From positions 1 to 37,886 of the forward strand of contig JAODBP010000196.1 in NCBI GenBank assembly GCA_025464025.1: a stretch of DNA of 37,886 nucleotides, read 5' to 3'. Shown piece after piece: positions 1 to 6,751 of this stretch (its first letter is position 1; each line of letters begins with the position of its first letter). The position numbers and the translations under genes are program-made. The notes beneath the pieces were generated by a model. It made no database searches, was not told where the DNA came from, and saw only the letters and a program-made list of their open reading frames with translations. Origin of the DNA: Actinomycetes bacterium. Lineage in GTDB: Bacteria; Actinomycetota; Acidimicrobiia; Acidimicrobiales; CADCSY01.

Positions 1-128
1 GCGCCGGGTTGGCCTGGCTGGGCGAGCGCGACCGACCCGTCGACCTCGTGCTCCACGAGGCCGACACCGCCCTCTACCGGGCCAAGGACGGCGGTCGCAA
101 CCGGGTCGAGGTCGTTCCGCCAGCGTAA
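1..128 (+). CDS. GGDEF-domain protein, C-terminal fragment
   Basis: The frame is open from the left edge and ends at TAA 126-128, giving about 41 residues. The tail contains H-E-A-D-T-A-L-Y-R-A-K followed by D-G-G-R-N-R-V. This is the usual final helix and strand of a diguanylate cyclase domain (A-D-x-A-L-Y-x-A-K-x-x-G-R-N). The GGDEF motif itself lies outside the window, so activity, domain partners and localisation cannot be judged. A short hairpin (GACCG-CGA-CGGTC, 142-154) follows the stop by 13 nt and could act as a terminator. It would be one of four GGDEF genes in the window. Family assignment is fairly safe; whether it is an active cyclase is unknown. Confidence 0.75.
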   Translation, partial: AGLAWLGERDRPVDLVLHEADTALYRAKDGGRNRVEVVPPA

Positions 129-179
129 GGAGCGGGCTAGAGACCGCGACGGTCGGGTCGTCGGCGCTGTCTCACGGTT

Positions 180-196
180 GGAAAGACGAAGGACGC
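180..196 (+). repeat. 17-nt repeat, copy 1
   Basis: GGAAAGACGAAGGACGC occurs here, at the left edge of the structured non-coding region, and again exactly at 37827-37843. Both copies lie downstream of the stop codon of a plus-strand gene and are non-coding. The sequences diverge on both sides, so the 17-mer looks like a conserved edge or motif. Its last part also forms the outer end of the inverted repeat that encloses 187-507. Confidence 0.6.
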
Positions 197-273
197 AACT
201 AGGAGCGGCCGGAGCGGAGGCAGGTCTCGCGGGTTGGCGGTCCGCCATGTGGCACCCGGCCCCGTCGGCCCAC

Positions 274-322
274 GTTCTTTGTGTCCTTCGCCGTCGTGGC
301 GACGGTAGAGGACACAAAGAAC
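274..322. repeat. 49-nt GTTCT...AGAAC palindrome, copy 1
   Basis: The arms are GTTCTTTGTGTCCT (274-287) and AGGACACAAAGAAC (309-322), a perfect 14-bp match. The inner part pairs CCGTCG with CGACGG around a TGG loop. One mismatch and two G-T pairs separate the outer and inner stems. Read on the minus strand, the inner third (CCGTCGCCACGACGG) resembles that of copy 2, so copies 1 and 2 are inverted relative to each other. It may be a hairpin in RNA from either direction, or a DNA site. Confidence 0.75.
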
Positions 323-416
323 GCCGCTGCTTCGGCGAGGGCGCCATGTTCGCCGCACGGCGTGGCGACGCAGGGCAGCAGTTGCACGCAACGTGTGATC
401 CCACCGGTCGCACAGG

Positions 417-465
417 GTTCTTTGTCGGATCACCCGTTGCCACGGCGGAAGATCCGACAAAGAAC
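417..465. repeat. 49-nt GTTCT...AGAAC palindrome, copy 2
   Basis: The arms are GTTCTTTGTCGGATC (417-431) and GATCCGACAAAGAAC (451-465), a perfect 15-bp match. The inner stem is CCGTTG / CGGCGG with two G-T pairs, after a two-base internal mismatch. The first nine bases of each arm equal those of copy 1. The next pairs differ from copy 1 but stay complementary. Confidence 0.75.
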
Positions 466-521
466 GGGCGGCGCACAGGAGTCCGCCCCCTTGGTTGCGT
501 CCTCTCGGCACTGCTTCTTCT

Positions 522-1700
522 TCAGAACGGCTCGACCGGCAGGGGCTCGGGCCCGGCGACCACCGGCGGGGCCAGCAGCTCCCGGCCCAGCACGAGGGCG
601 ATGGCCAGGCACAGCGCCATCAGGGCCGCCGTCCCGCTGAAGAGCACGAAGGCGCCGGCGTGCTCGTAGACCGCACCGGCGCCCAGCCCGACGATGCCCG
701 CGGTGGCCAGGCCGGTCGCCCCGAGCAGGCCCTGGGCCGCGGCGAGGCGGTGCCGCGGCGCGGCGATGGCGACGGCGACCTGGTTGCCCGGCATGGTGAA
801 CGAGTCGGCCATGGCGTGGACGAGCGACACCACCAGCAGCACCCACAGGACGTCGAAGGCGCCGTAGGAGAACGTGCACAGGGTGGCCAGCGAGATGCTC
901 AGCGCCACCGTCCGCAACGGCCCTCGCCGCTGGGCCAGCCGGCCGCCGATCGGGGCGAGGAAGATCATCGGCACGGTGAACAGCGAGAGGGTCAGGCCGA
1001 TGAGCCACGTCTCGGCACCGTGGTCGCGGAGCAGGACCGACCACACCGACTCGAAGACGCCGATCGTCACGTAGAACGCGATCGACGCGACGAGGGTGGC
1101 GAGGATCGAGCGGTTCCGGAGCAGACCGGTGTCGACGGCATCGACGGGGACGTCGGCCTCGGCCCGGAGGTCGAGGTTGGCCGTCTGCACGAGGAGCGCC
1201 ACGAACAGGAGGCCGAAGACGAGGAACGGCGTGCGCAGGCCACCTGCCTCGGCCAGCACGGCGGCGAGCGTCGGACCGAGCACGAAGCCGGTGAGGTCCC
1301 ACGACATCTGGACCCCGAGGTTGGCGCCGACCTTGTCCGGCTCCCGGAGGATCACCAGCCGGCGGAGGGCGGGGCCGGCCATCCCGCTCCCGAGGCCCAG
1401 GAGCACGCGGCCGGCGATGAACGCCCACAGCTGGGTGGCGAGGGCGCAGCTCAACATGGCGATCGCGGCGAACAGCAGGCCACCCCGCACCATCGTCGCC
1501 GTGTGCCCGCGGTCGGCCTGCCGGGCGAGCACGACCTGGGCCAGGAAGCCGGCGAAGAAGCCGGCGCCGGTGATGATCCCGAGCTGGGCCTCGGTGAAGC
1601 CGTAGGTGTCGCGCAGGTCGGCGAGCAGGGTGTAGATCGAGCCGTACCCGAGCGAGAGCGCGCCGGTGAGGAGGAAGTAGCGGCGCACGGCGCCGATCAT
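522..1700 (-). CDS. MFS transporter, probable drug or metabolite exporter
   Basis: 392 residues with about twelve hydrophobic segments, the usual size for a 12-TM major facilitator. After the second helix there is a motif-A-like loop, A-R-Q-A-D-R-G-H-T-A (about residues 59-68), of the G-x-L-A-D-R-x-G-R type that gates the transport cycle. Helix 4 and 5 areas carry G-R-V-L-L-G-L-G-S-G and G-F-V-L-G-P-T, as seen in drug:H+ antiporters. The substrate cannot be read from sequence. It starts at ATG 1700 and diverges from the HxlR regulator gene across 64 bp that includes an AT-rich stretch. That arrangement often means the regulator controls the exporter. The 3' end faces the GGDEF fragment across the structured region at 178-507. 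Confidence 0.85.
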   Translation of the reverse strand: MIGAVRRYFLLTGALSLGYGSIYTLLADLRDTYGFTEAQLGIITGAGFFAGFLAQVVLARQADRGHTATMVRGGLLFAAIAMLSCALATQLWAFIAGRVLLGLGSGMAGPALRRLVILREPDKVGANLGVQMSWDLTGFVLGPTLAAVLAEAGGLRTPFLVFGLLFVALLVQTANLDLRAEADVPVDAVDTGLLRNRSILATLVASIAFYVTIGVFESVWSVLLRDHGAETWLIGLTLSLFTVPMIFLAPIGGRLAQRRGPLRTVALSISLATLCTFSYGAFDVLWVLLVVSLVHAMADSFTMPGNQVAVAIAAPRHRLAAAQGLLGATGLATAGIVGLGAGAVYEHAGAFVLFSGTAALMALCLAIALVLGRELLAPPVVAGPEPLPVEPF

Positions 1701-1722
1701 GCTCGATCGGACGCGCCCCGCG

Positions 1723-1764
1723 AAGTGGGTTCACATTTTCAACTCACCGTGTAGGGTCCCCCGG
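1723..1764 (+). promoter_or_regulatory. Divergent promoter/operator region, with leaderless promoter for the HxlR operon
   Basis: TTCACA (1730-1735), a 16-nt spacer and TAGGGT (1752-1757) fit a sigma-70-type promoter. The GTG start at 1765 follows the -10 box by 7 nt, so the transcript would begin at or next to the start codon. The stretch 1729-1747 is unusually AT-rich for this genome and has two TCAC copies. It is the best place for an operator controlling both the regulator operon and the divergent MFS gene. Confidence 0.55.
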
Positions 1765-2199
1765 GTGGAGGAGGGGAACCCGAGCTGCTCGATCGCCGGC
1801 ACGTTGGAGGCGATCGGTGACCGCTGGACGATGCTCATCCTGCGCGACGCCTTTCGCGGGGTGCGGCGCTTCGACGAGTTCCAGCGCGACCTCGGGTGCG
1901 CGCGGAACCTCCTCACCGACCGCCTCACGAAGCTGGTGGGCCACGGGATCCTGGAGAAGCAGCTCTACCAGGCCCACCCGCCCCGGTACGAGTACCGCCT
2001 CACGCCGCGAGGCGTCGACCTCTCCCCCGCCCTCGTCGCCCTGATGCGCTGGGGCGACAAGTGGCTCGCCGACGGTGAGCCACCGGTGAGCCTCATCCAC
2101 GACCGGTGCGGCAACCCGCTCGACCAGGCCTTCGTGTGCTGGACCTGCGACCAGACGATCACCCCCCTCCAGATCAAGAGCGACAAGAGGACCGCATGA
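1765..2199 (+). CDS. HxlR-family winged-helix transcriptional regulator
   Basis: 144 residues from GTG 1765. The N-terminus C-S-I-A-G-T-L-E-A-I-G-D-R-W-T-M-L-I-L-R-D-A-F-x-G is diagnostic of HxlR proteins. It is followed by the recognition region (R-F-D-E-F-Q-R-D-L-G-C-A-R-N-L-L-T-D-R-L) and the wing (Y-E-Y-R-L-T-P-R-G). These dimers usually sense small molecules or redox state through the N-terminal Cys. The tail adds C-G-N-P...C-W-T-C, three further cysteines that might bind metal. An in-frame ATG at 1699 exists, but it would place the promoter inside the coding region and overlap the MFS start, so I prefer the GTG. Its ATGA stop/start overlap with fbiC makes it the first gene of an operon. 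It is therefore a candidate regulator of F420 synthesis as well as of the divergent exporter (inference). Confidence 0.85.
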   Translation: MEEGNPSCSIAGTLEAIGDRWTMLILRDAFRGVRRFDEFQRDLGCARNLLTDRLTKLVGHGILEKQLYQAHPPRYEYRLTPRGVDLSPALVALMRWGDKWLADGEPPVSLIHDRCGNPLDQAFVCWTCDQTITPLQIKSDKRTA

Positions 2200-4448
2200 C
2201 CGACCTGCTTTCTGCTCCGCTCGCCGATCTGCTGACCGCGGCGGCGGCCGTGCGGGACGAGCGCCACGGGACCCGCGTCACGTGGTCGCCCAAGGTGTTC
2301 ATCCCGCTGACGATGCTGTGCCGCGACAAGTGCGGCTACTGCACGTTCGCCCAGCCGCCGGCCCGGCTCGAGTCGCCGTACCTCACGCCCGAGCAGGTGC
2401 TGGCGATCGCCACGGCCGGCGCCGAGGCTGGCGTGAAGGAGGCGCTCTTCACGCTGGGCGAGCGCCCCGAGCTGCGCTACCCGGTGGCTCAGGACTGGCT
2501 GCGCGAGCACGGCTACGAGACGACGGTCGACTACCTCGTCGCCATGTGCGAGCTCGTCCTCACCGAGACCGGGCTGCTCCCCCACGCCAACGCCGGCGCC
2601 CTCCACGCCGAGGAGCTCGAGCGGCTGCGGGCCGTCTCCGCCTCGCAGGGGATGATGCTCGAGTCGCTCAACGACCGGCTCGACGCCCACCGCGGCTCGC
2701 CCGACAAGACCGCGGCCCGCCGGCTCGTCACGCTCGAGGCCGCCGGTGAGCTGGCCATCCCGTTCACGACGGGGATCCTCGTCGGCATCGGCGAGTCCCG
2801 GCAGGACCGGCTCGACGCCTTGGAGGCCATCGCCGAGTCGCACGGCCGCCACGGCCACGTGCAGGAGGTGATCGTCCAGAACTTCCTCCCCAAGGAGGGG
2901 ACGGCGATGCACAACCAGCCGGCGTGCCCCGAGGACGAGTACCTGTGGTCGATCGCCGTCGCCCGCCTGGTGCTGCCGCCCGAGATCCACCTCCAGGCCC
3001 CGCCGAACCTCAGCGAGGACTTCGGCCAGCTCCTCGCCGCCGGCATCGACGACTGGGGCGGCGTCTCCCCCGTCACGCCCGACCACGTGAACCCCGAGCG
3101 CCCGTGGCCGGCCGTCGACCGGCTGCGCGAGGTGACCGAGGCCCACGGCTTCGAGCTGGCGCCCCGGCTCACGATCTACCCCGAGTGGGCGACCACCCCC
3201 GAGCGCTGGCTCGACCCGAAGCTGCGGTTCCCGGTGCAGGACGTGAGCGATGCCGAGGGCCTCGCCCGCGACCACACCTGGTGCCCGGGTGGGCATGACG
3301 ACCCGCCCACCCTGCTGCCCGGCACCGCCACGGCCCGGGGCGCCGTCCAGGAGGTGCTCGACGGTGTCCTCCTCGGCCAGGAGGTCGGCGAGGACGAGAT
3401 CGTCACGCTGTTCTCGGCCCGGGGCCGGGAGGTCGCCGCCGTGGCCGAGGTGGCCGACGAGCTGCGCCGCCAGATCGTGGGCGACGCCATCACGTGGGTG
3501 TCGAACCGCAACATCAACTACACCAACGTCTGCACGTTCAAGTGCAAGTTCTGCGCCTTCTCCAAGGGCCCGATGTCGGAGAACCTCCGGGGCAAGCCCT
3601 ACCTGCTCACGCTCGAGGACATCCAGGGCCGAGTGCTCGAGGCCGTCGAGCTGGGCGCGACCGAGGTGTGCCTCCAGGGCGGCATCCACCCGAGCTTCGA
3701 CGGCGACTACTACATCGACGTGGCCCAGGCCGTGTCGGACGTGGCGCCCCAGATCCACATCCACGGCTTCACCGCCCTGGAGGTCACCGAGGGCGCCAAG
3801 CGCCTCGGTGAGCCCCTGGCCGACTACCTGAAGCGGCTCATGGCCGTCGGGCTCAAGACGCTCCCCGGCACCGCGGCCGAGATCCTCGACGACGAGGTGC
3901 GGAAGGTGCTCTGCGCCGACAAGGTCAACACCGAGGAGTGGCTGGAGGCGCACCGCGTCGCCCACTCGGTCGGCCTCCGCTCGAACGTCACGATCATGTT
4001 CGGCTCGATCGAGCACCCTCGCTCCTGGGCCAAGCACATGATCGTGACTCGCGACCTCCAGAAGGAGACCGGCGGCTTCACCGAGTTCGTGCCGCTGCCG
4101 TTCGTGCACATGGAGGCGCCGATCTACCACCGGCGCATGAGCCGGCGGGGCCCGACGTTCCGCGAGGCGATGCTGATGCACGCCGTCGGCCGCATCGCCT
4201 ACCGGGGCACGATCGACAACGTGCAGGCCTCGTGGGTGAAGCTCGGCCTCGACGGCGTGCGCCAGGCCCTGCAGGCCGGGTGCAACGACCTCGGTGGCAC
4301 GCTCATCAACGAGAACATCTCGCGGGCCGCCGGTGCCAGCCACGGCCAGCACATGCGGGGCGAGGACTTCGCCGACCTGGTCGCCGCCACCGGTCGGCCC
4401 CTAGAGCAGCGGACCACCCTGTACGGCCGCGTAGCGTCTGTGGGGTGA
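2196..4448 (+). CDS. fbiC: FO synthase, two radical-SAM domains fused (FbiC)
   Basis: 750 residues. FbiC makes the deazaflavin FO, the chromophore of coenzyme F420, from 5-amino-6-ribitylaminouracil and tyrosine. The N-terminal half (CofG-like) has the 4Fe-4S motif C42-R-D-K-C46-G-Y-C49, and the C-terminal half (CofH-like) has C446-T-F-K-C450-K-F-C453. Both fit CxxxCxxC. In archaea and cyanobacteria these halves are separate proteins; the fusion is typical of actinobacteria, though actinobacterial FbiC is usually somewhat longer. ATG 2196 overlaps the HxlR stop (ATGA), and the TGA stop overlaps the LOG gene start (GTGA), so translation is probably coupled. A luciferase-like oxidoreductase at 29051 is a likely F420 user. 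Having an HxlR regulator as the upstream operon partner is unusual in my experience. Confidence 0.95.
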   Translation: MTDLLSAPLADLLTAAAAVRDERHGTRVTWSPKVFIPLTMLCRDKCGYCTFAQPPARLESPYLTPEQVLAIATAGAEAGVKEALFTLGERPELRYPVAQDWLREHGYETTVDYLVAMCELVLTETGLLPHANAGALHAEELERLRAVSASQGMMLESLNDRLDAHRGSPDKTAARRLVTLEAAGELAIPFTTGILVGIGESRQDRLDALEAIAESHGRHGHVQEVIVQNFLPKEGTAMHNQPACPEDEYLWSIAVARLVLPPEIHLQAPPNLSEDFGQLLAAGIDDWGGVSPVTPDHVNPERPWPAVDRLREVTEAHGFELAPRLTIYPEWATTPERWLDPKLRFPVQDVSDAEGLARDHTWCPGGHDDPPTLLPGTATARGAVQEVLDGVLLGQEVGEDEIVTLFSARGREVAAVAEVADELRRQIVGDAITWVSNRNINYTNVCTFKCKFCAFSKGPMSENLRGKPYLLTLEDIQGRVLEAVELGATEVCLQGGIHPSFDGDYYIDVAQAVSDVAPQIHIHGFTALEVTEGAKRLGEPLADYLKRLMAVGLKTLPGTAAEILDDEVRKVLCADKVNTEEWLEAHRVAHSVGLRSNVTIMFGSIEHPRSWAKHMIVTRDLQKETGGFTEFVPLPFVHMEAPIYHRRMSRRGPTFREAMLMHAVGRIAYRGTIDNVQASWVKLGLDGVRQALQAGCNDLGGTLINENISRAAGASHGQHMRGEDFADLVAATGRPLEQRTTLYGRVASVG
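4432..4444 (+). promoter_or_regulatory. Internal leaderless promoter for the LOG gene
   Basis: TAGCGT (4432-4437) lies inside the last codons of fbiC, 7 nt before the GTG at 4445. The same hexamer with 6-8 nt spacing precedes the genes at 6769, 25896, 28129 (minus strand) and 37008. The LOG gene may therefore be transcribed on its own as well as by read-through from fbiC. Confidence 0.5.
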
Positions 4449-5569
4449 GCCCCCGCCAGCGCTACAGCACCGGTGACGACAAGCTCGACGCCGAGATCAA
4501 CAAGCTGCTGGACGACGCCGGGGCGACCGAGGACCGCGACCAGCTCTTCGAGATCCTCGTGTCCGGCGTGGCCCTGGCTGGGGACCACACCGACCGGCTC
4601 GACCTGAAGATCACCAACGCCGCCCTCCAGGAGATGCGCGGCGCGTTCAACATGTTCGCCCCGTACCGCGACGTGCCCAAGGTGACGATCTTCGGCTCGG
4701 CCCGCACCAAGCCGACCGACCCGCTCTACGCCCAGACGGTCGAGGTGGCGAAGCAGTTCGCCCAGCGGGAGTGGATGATCGTCACCGGGGCCGGCCCGGG
4801 GATCATGCAGGCCGGCATGGAGGGCGCCGGCCCCGAGATGTCGATCGGCGTGCTCATCCGCCTCCCGTTCGAGGCCGGGGCCAACGACATCATCGCCGGC
4901 GACCCGAAGCTCACCGAGATGAAGTACTTCTTCACCCGGAAGCTCATGCTCATGAAGGAGTCGGCCGCCTTCATCGCCCTGCCCGGCGGGTTCGGGACGC
5001 TCGACGAGACCTTCGAGCTCCTCACCCTGGTCCAGACGGGCAAGGCGGTGCCCACGCCGATCGTGCTGCTCGACACCCCGGGCGGCAACTACTGGCAGGG
5101 GCTCGACGCCTGGATCCAGGACGAGGTCGCCCGCAACGGCTGGATCTCCGCCGGCGACGACTCGCTCTACTGCATCACCGACTCGGTCGACGAGGCGCTC
5201 CACGAGGTCGAGGAGTTCTACCGGAACTACCACTCGCTCCGGTACGTGGGCGACCGGCTGGTGATCCGCCTGCACGCCGAGCCCACGGCCGACGAGCTCG
5301 CCATGCTCACCGAGAAGTACCAGGCCATCCTCAAGGGCGGCGCCATCGAGGCGGCCCGGCCGTTCCCGCCCGAGGTCAGCTCGAACGACCACGTCGAGCT
5401 GCCCCGCATCGCCATGCAGTTCGACCGCCGCAGCTTCGGCCCGCTGCGCCGCCTGATCGACGACCTCAACGACGTGGCCTCGGCCCCGGCCCCGGGCGCC
5501 AAGCCCCCGACGGTCCGGGAGGAAGCCGCCTCCGTCCGCGAGCGCGACGAGCAGGAAGACGCGGACTGA
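4445..5569 (+). CDS. LOG-family protein (lysine-decarboxylase-like fold)
   Basis: 374 residues from GTG 4445. The core (about residues 75-270) has a Rossmann-like fold signature: V-T-I-F-G-S-A-R, G-A-G-P-G-I-M-Q-A-G-M-E-G-A, and P180-G-G-F-G-T-L-D-E. The P-G-G-x-G-T-x-x-E motif is the nucleotide-binding and catalytic signature of cytokinin riboside 5'-monophosphate phosphoribohydrolases and related TIGR00730 proteins. This one is longer than plain LOG enzymes (about 190 residues), with an N-terminal helical region and a charged C-terminal tail (E-R-D-E-Q-E-D-A-D). It may thus be a nucleotide-hydrolysing relative with a different role. The start overlaps the fbiC stop by 4 nt. A 49-nt palindrome begins 3 nt after its stop. 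Confidence 0.85.
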   Translation: MSPRQRYSTGDDKLDAEINKLLDDAGATEDRDQLFEILVSGVALAGDHTDRLDLKITNAALQEMRGAFNMFAPYRDVPKVTIFGSARTKPTDPLYAQTVEVAKQFAQREWMIVTGAGPGIMQAGMEGAGPEMSIGVLIRLPFEAGANDIIAGDPKLTEMKYFFTRKLMLMKESAAFIALPGGFGTLDETFELLTLVQTGKAVPTPIVLLDTPGGNYWQGLDAWIQDEVARNGWISAGDDSLYCITDSVDEALHEVEEFYRNYHSLRYVGDRLVIRLHAEPTADELAMLTEKYQAILKGGAIEAARPFPPEVSSNDHVELPRIAMQFDRRSFGPLRRLIDDLNDVASAPAPGAKPPTVREEAASVRERDEQEDAD

Positions 5570-5572
5570 CCG

Positions 5573-5621
5573 GTTCTCGGGCCCAGACCGTGCGGATTCC
5601 GCACGGTCTGGGCCCGAGAAC
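5573..5621. terminator. 49-nt GTTCT...AGAAC palindrome, copy 3 (bidirectional terminator candidate)
   Basis: A perfect inverted repeat with 24-nt arms around a single central T (5597). The arms start GTTCTCGGGCCCAGACC and the centre is GCGGATTCCGC. It fills nearly all of the 56-bp gap between the LOG stop (5569) and the cyclase stop (5626), with 3 and 4 nt to spare. There is no T-run on the exit side for either strand; instead T sits on the left arm and A on the right. Confidence 0.75.
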
Positions 5622-5625
5622 GAGA

Positions 5626-6531
5626 TCAGCCGATGGCGATGGGGTTGAGGGGCGAGCCGGAGGCGCCCGTCACCAGCATGGGGGCGGCGACGAAGAGGGC
5701 CTCGTGGCAGCCGTCGGCCGCCATCTTCGACAGGACCAGGTGCTCGATGAGGGTGACGCCCCGCTTGACGAGCAGCTCGATGTGGACGGCCAGGAACTCG
5801 TTGTTGTCGAACGGGATGCACTCGATCGCCGCGTTGTCGGCGCCGACGGCGCAGACGTCGTGATCGTCGAAGAACGGCACGGTCGTCCGGCCCAGGCCGG
5901 GCTGGGCGAACGGGGCCGGCTCGCCCTGGCCGAGCGAGGCGAACAGGTCGAGCCACCCGGTGCGCACCAGCACGATGTCGCCCTTGCGGATCTCGACGCC
6001 CTGGGCGGCCCGGACGGCCTCGAGGTCGTCGCCCGTGATGTTGGTGCCGGGCTCGAGCCAGTCGACGCCCTGGTGCCCGGCGACGTCGAGCAGCACGGCC
6101 CGAGCCACGAAGCCACCGGTCTTCTCGATGCCGCAGTGGGCGGCGCCGGCCGACGCCGTGAACGTCTTGGCGTCGAAGCCGTTGTAGATCTTCCCGTCGG
6201 CGAACACGTGCGACAGGGCATCCATGTGGGTGCCGTTGTGGGCCGGGATGACGAGGGTGTCCTCGTTGGCGCCGAGGTCGTCGGGGGCGCCGTAGTCGGC
6301 GAACGCGCCCATCTCGCCGGCGCCGGTGAGCGTGAGCCGCTGGGGCGCACCCCGGTACTCGAACACCGGGACCCCGTAGCGCTGCACCGGCAGGCCGAGG
6401 TTGTAGACCACGCCGGTCTTCGGCGTCTGGGTGGCGGCCAGCACCACCTCGGGCGTGAGGAGGTTGAGCGCTCCGCGCTCGTCGTCGGCCCCCCATCGCT
6501 GGGCGACGGGTCGGGCAGCGGTGTCGGTCAT
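5626..6531 (-). CDS. Cyclase-family (kynurenine formamidase-like) hydrolase
   Basis: 301 residues from ATG 6531. The metal-binding signature H98-N-G-T-H102-M-D104-A-L-S-H108 matches HxGTHxDxxxH of the PF04199 cyclase family. That family includes N-formylkynurenine formamidases, isatin hydrolases and polyketide cyclase-like enzymes, mostly Mn- or Zn-dependent amide or lactam hydrolases. Length is near that of the larger members found in actinobacteria. The substrate is not predictable: no tryptophan catabolism genes lie nearby. It is 13 nt downstream of the small 66-residue gene, with a weak purine-rich GGGGGA before the start, so the two are probably one transcript. The open frame continues upstream through the small gene's region in another phase; I discount that. 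Confidence 0.85.
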   Translation of the reverse strand: MTDTAARPVAQRWGADDERGALNLLTPEVVLAATQTPKTGVVYNLGLPVQRYGVPVFEYRGAPQRLTLTGAGEMGAFADYGAPDDLGANEDTLVIPAHNGTHMDALSHVFADGKIYNGFDAKTFTASAGAAHCGIEKTGGFVARAVLLDVAGHQGVDWLEPGTNITGDDLEAVRAAQGVEIRKGDIVLVRTGWLDLFASLGQGEPAPFAQPGLGRTTVPFFDDHDVCAVGADNAAIECIPFDNNEFLAVHIELLVKRGVTLIEHLVLSKMAADGCHEALFVAAPMLVTGASGSPLNPIAIG

Positions 6532-6544
6532 GGGTCCCCCAAGA

Positions 6545-6745
6545 TCAGTCGTGGTCGTCGGCCTCGTCGAGGATGTGGGCCGCCTTGATGACCGCCCGTC
6601 GTGCCCTCGCCAGCCGCTTCTCGTCGACCGGCAGCTCGGTGCCGCCAGCGTCGATCGATTCTCGCAGGCGGACGATCGCCAGGTCGGCCAGCTCCTCGGC
6701 GATGGCCTCGAGCCGGCCCCGGATGTCCTCGAACTCGCCTGCCAT
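6545..6745 (-). CDS. Small helical protein of unknown function
   Basis: 66 residues, M-A-G-E-F-E-D-I-R-G-R-L-E-A to D-E-A-D-D-H-D. It is almost entirely helical by composition. A heptad-like pattern of Leu, Ile and Ala in residues 6-35 suggests a coiled coil, followed by a basic patch (K-R-L-A-R-A-R-R) and an acidic tail. The sequence resembles small actinobacterial conserved hypotheticals, but I do not recognise a named family. The start is supported by a -10-like TAGGTT ending 6 nt upstream. It is the first gene of a two-gene unit with the cyclase-family hydrolase. Confidence 0.6.
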   Translation of the reverse strand: MAGEFEDIRGRLEAIAEELADLAIVRLRESIDAGGTELPVDEKRLARARRAVIKAAHILDEADDHD

Positions 6746-6751
6746 GAAGCG

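Larger units (their letters stand above)
178..507. other. Structured non-coding region enclosed by an imperfect inverted repeat
   Basis: The gap between the GGDEF stop (128) and the MFS stop (522) holds no convincing gene. Positions 187-203 can pair with 490-507: the core is GGACGCAAC (191-199) with GTTGCGTCC (494-502), continued inward by four pairs, two of them G-T, and outward by four pairs with one bulge. Inside are palindromes at 274-322 and 417-465, a GGCGG/CCGCC palindrome (236-246), a nested hairpin (342-367) and GGGCGG/CCGCCC (466-488). This could be a large structured RNA, a MITE-like element with terminal inverted repeats, or a complex terminator region for the two convergent genes. 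Short open frames here exist on both strands, but their translations mirror the palindromes. Confidence 0.55.

Noticed and set aside
274..465. The two palindromes as CRISPR repeats or integron attC sites.
   Set aside because: Only two, in opposite orientation, 94 nt apart, without unique equal spacers; ends do not match the attC core (GTTRRRY), and no integrase or Cas gene is near.
137..511. Open frames on both strands in the 129-521 gap that look like small proteins.
   Set aside because: Their translations carry mirrored repeats that simply reflect the 49-nt palindromes, and no frame has a plausible start signal or family.
1699..1764. ATG 1699 as the HxlR start.
   Set aside because: It would add 22 residues not found in the family and overlap the divergent MFS start; the GTG at 1765 has a well-placed -10 box.
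1965..4352. A 795-codon open frame antisense to fbiC, and similar long frames opposite other genes.
   Set aside because: High GC makes stops rare in antisense frames. The translations are Arg/Gly/His/Asp-rich with no motifs, while the sense genes are unmistakable.
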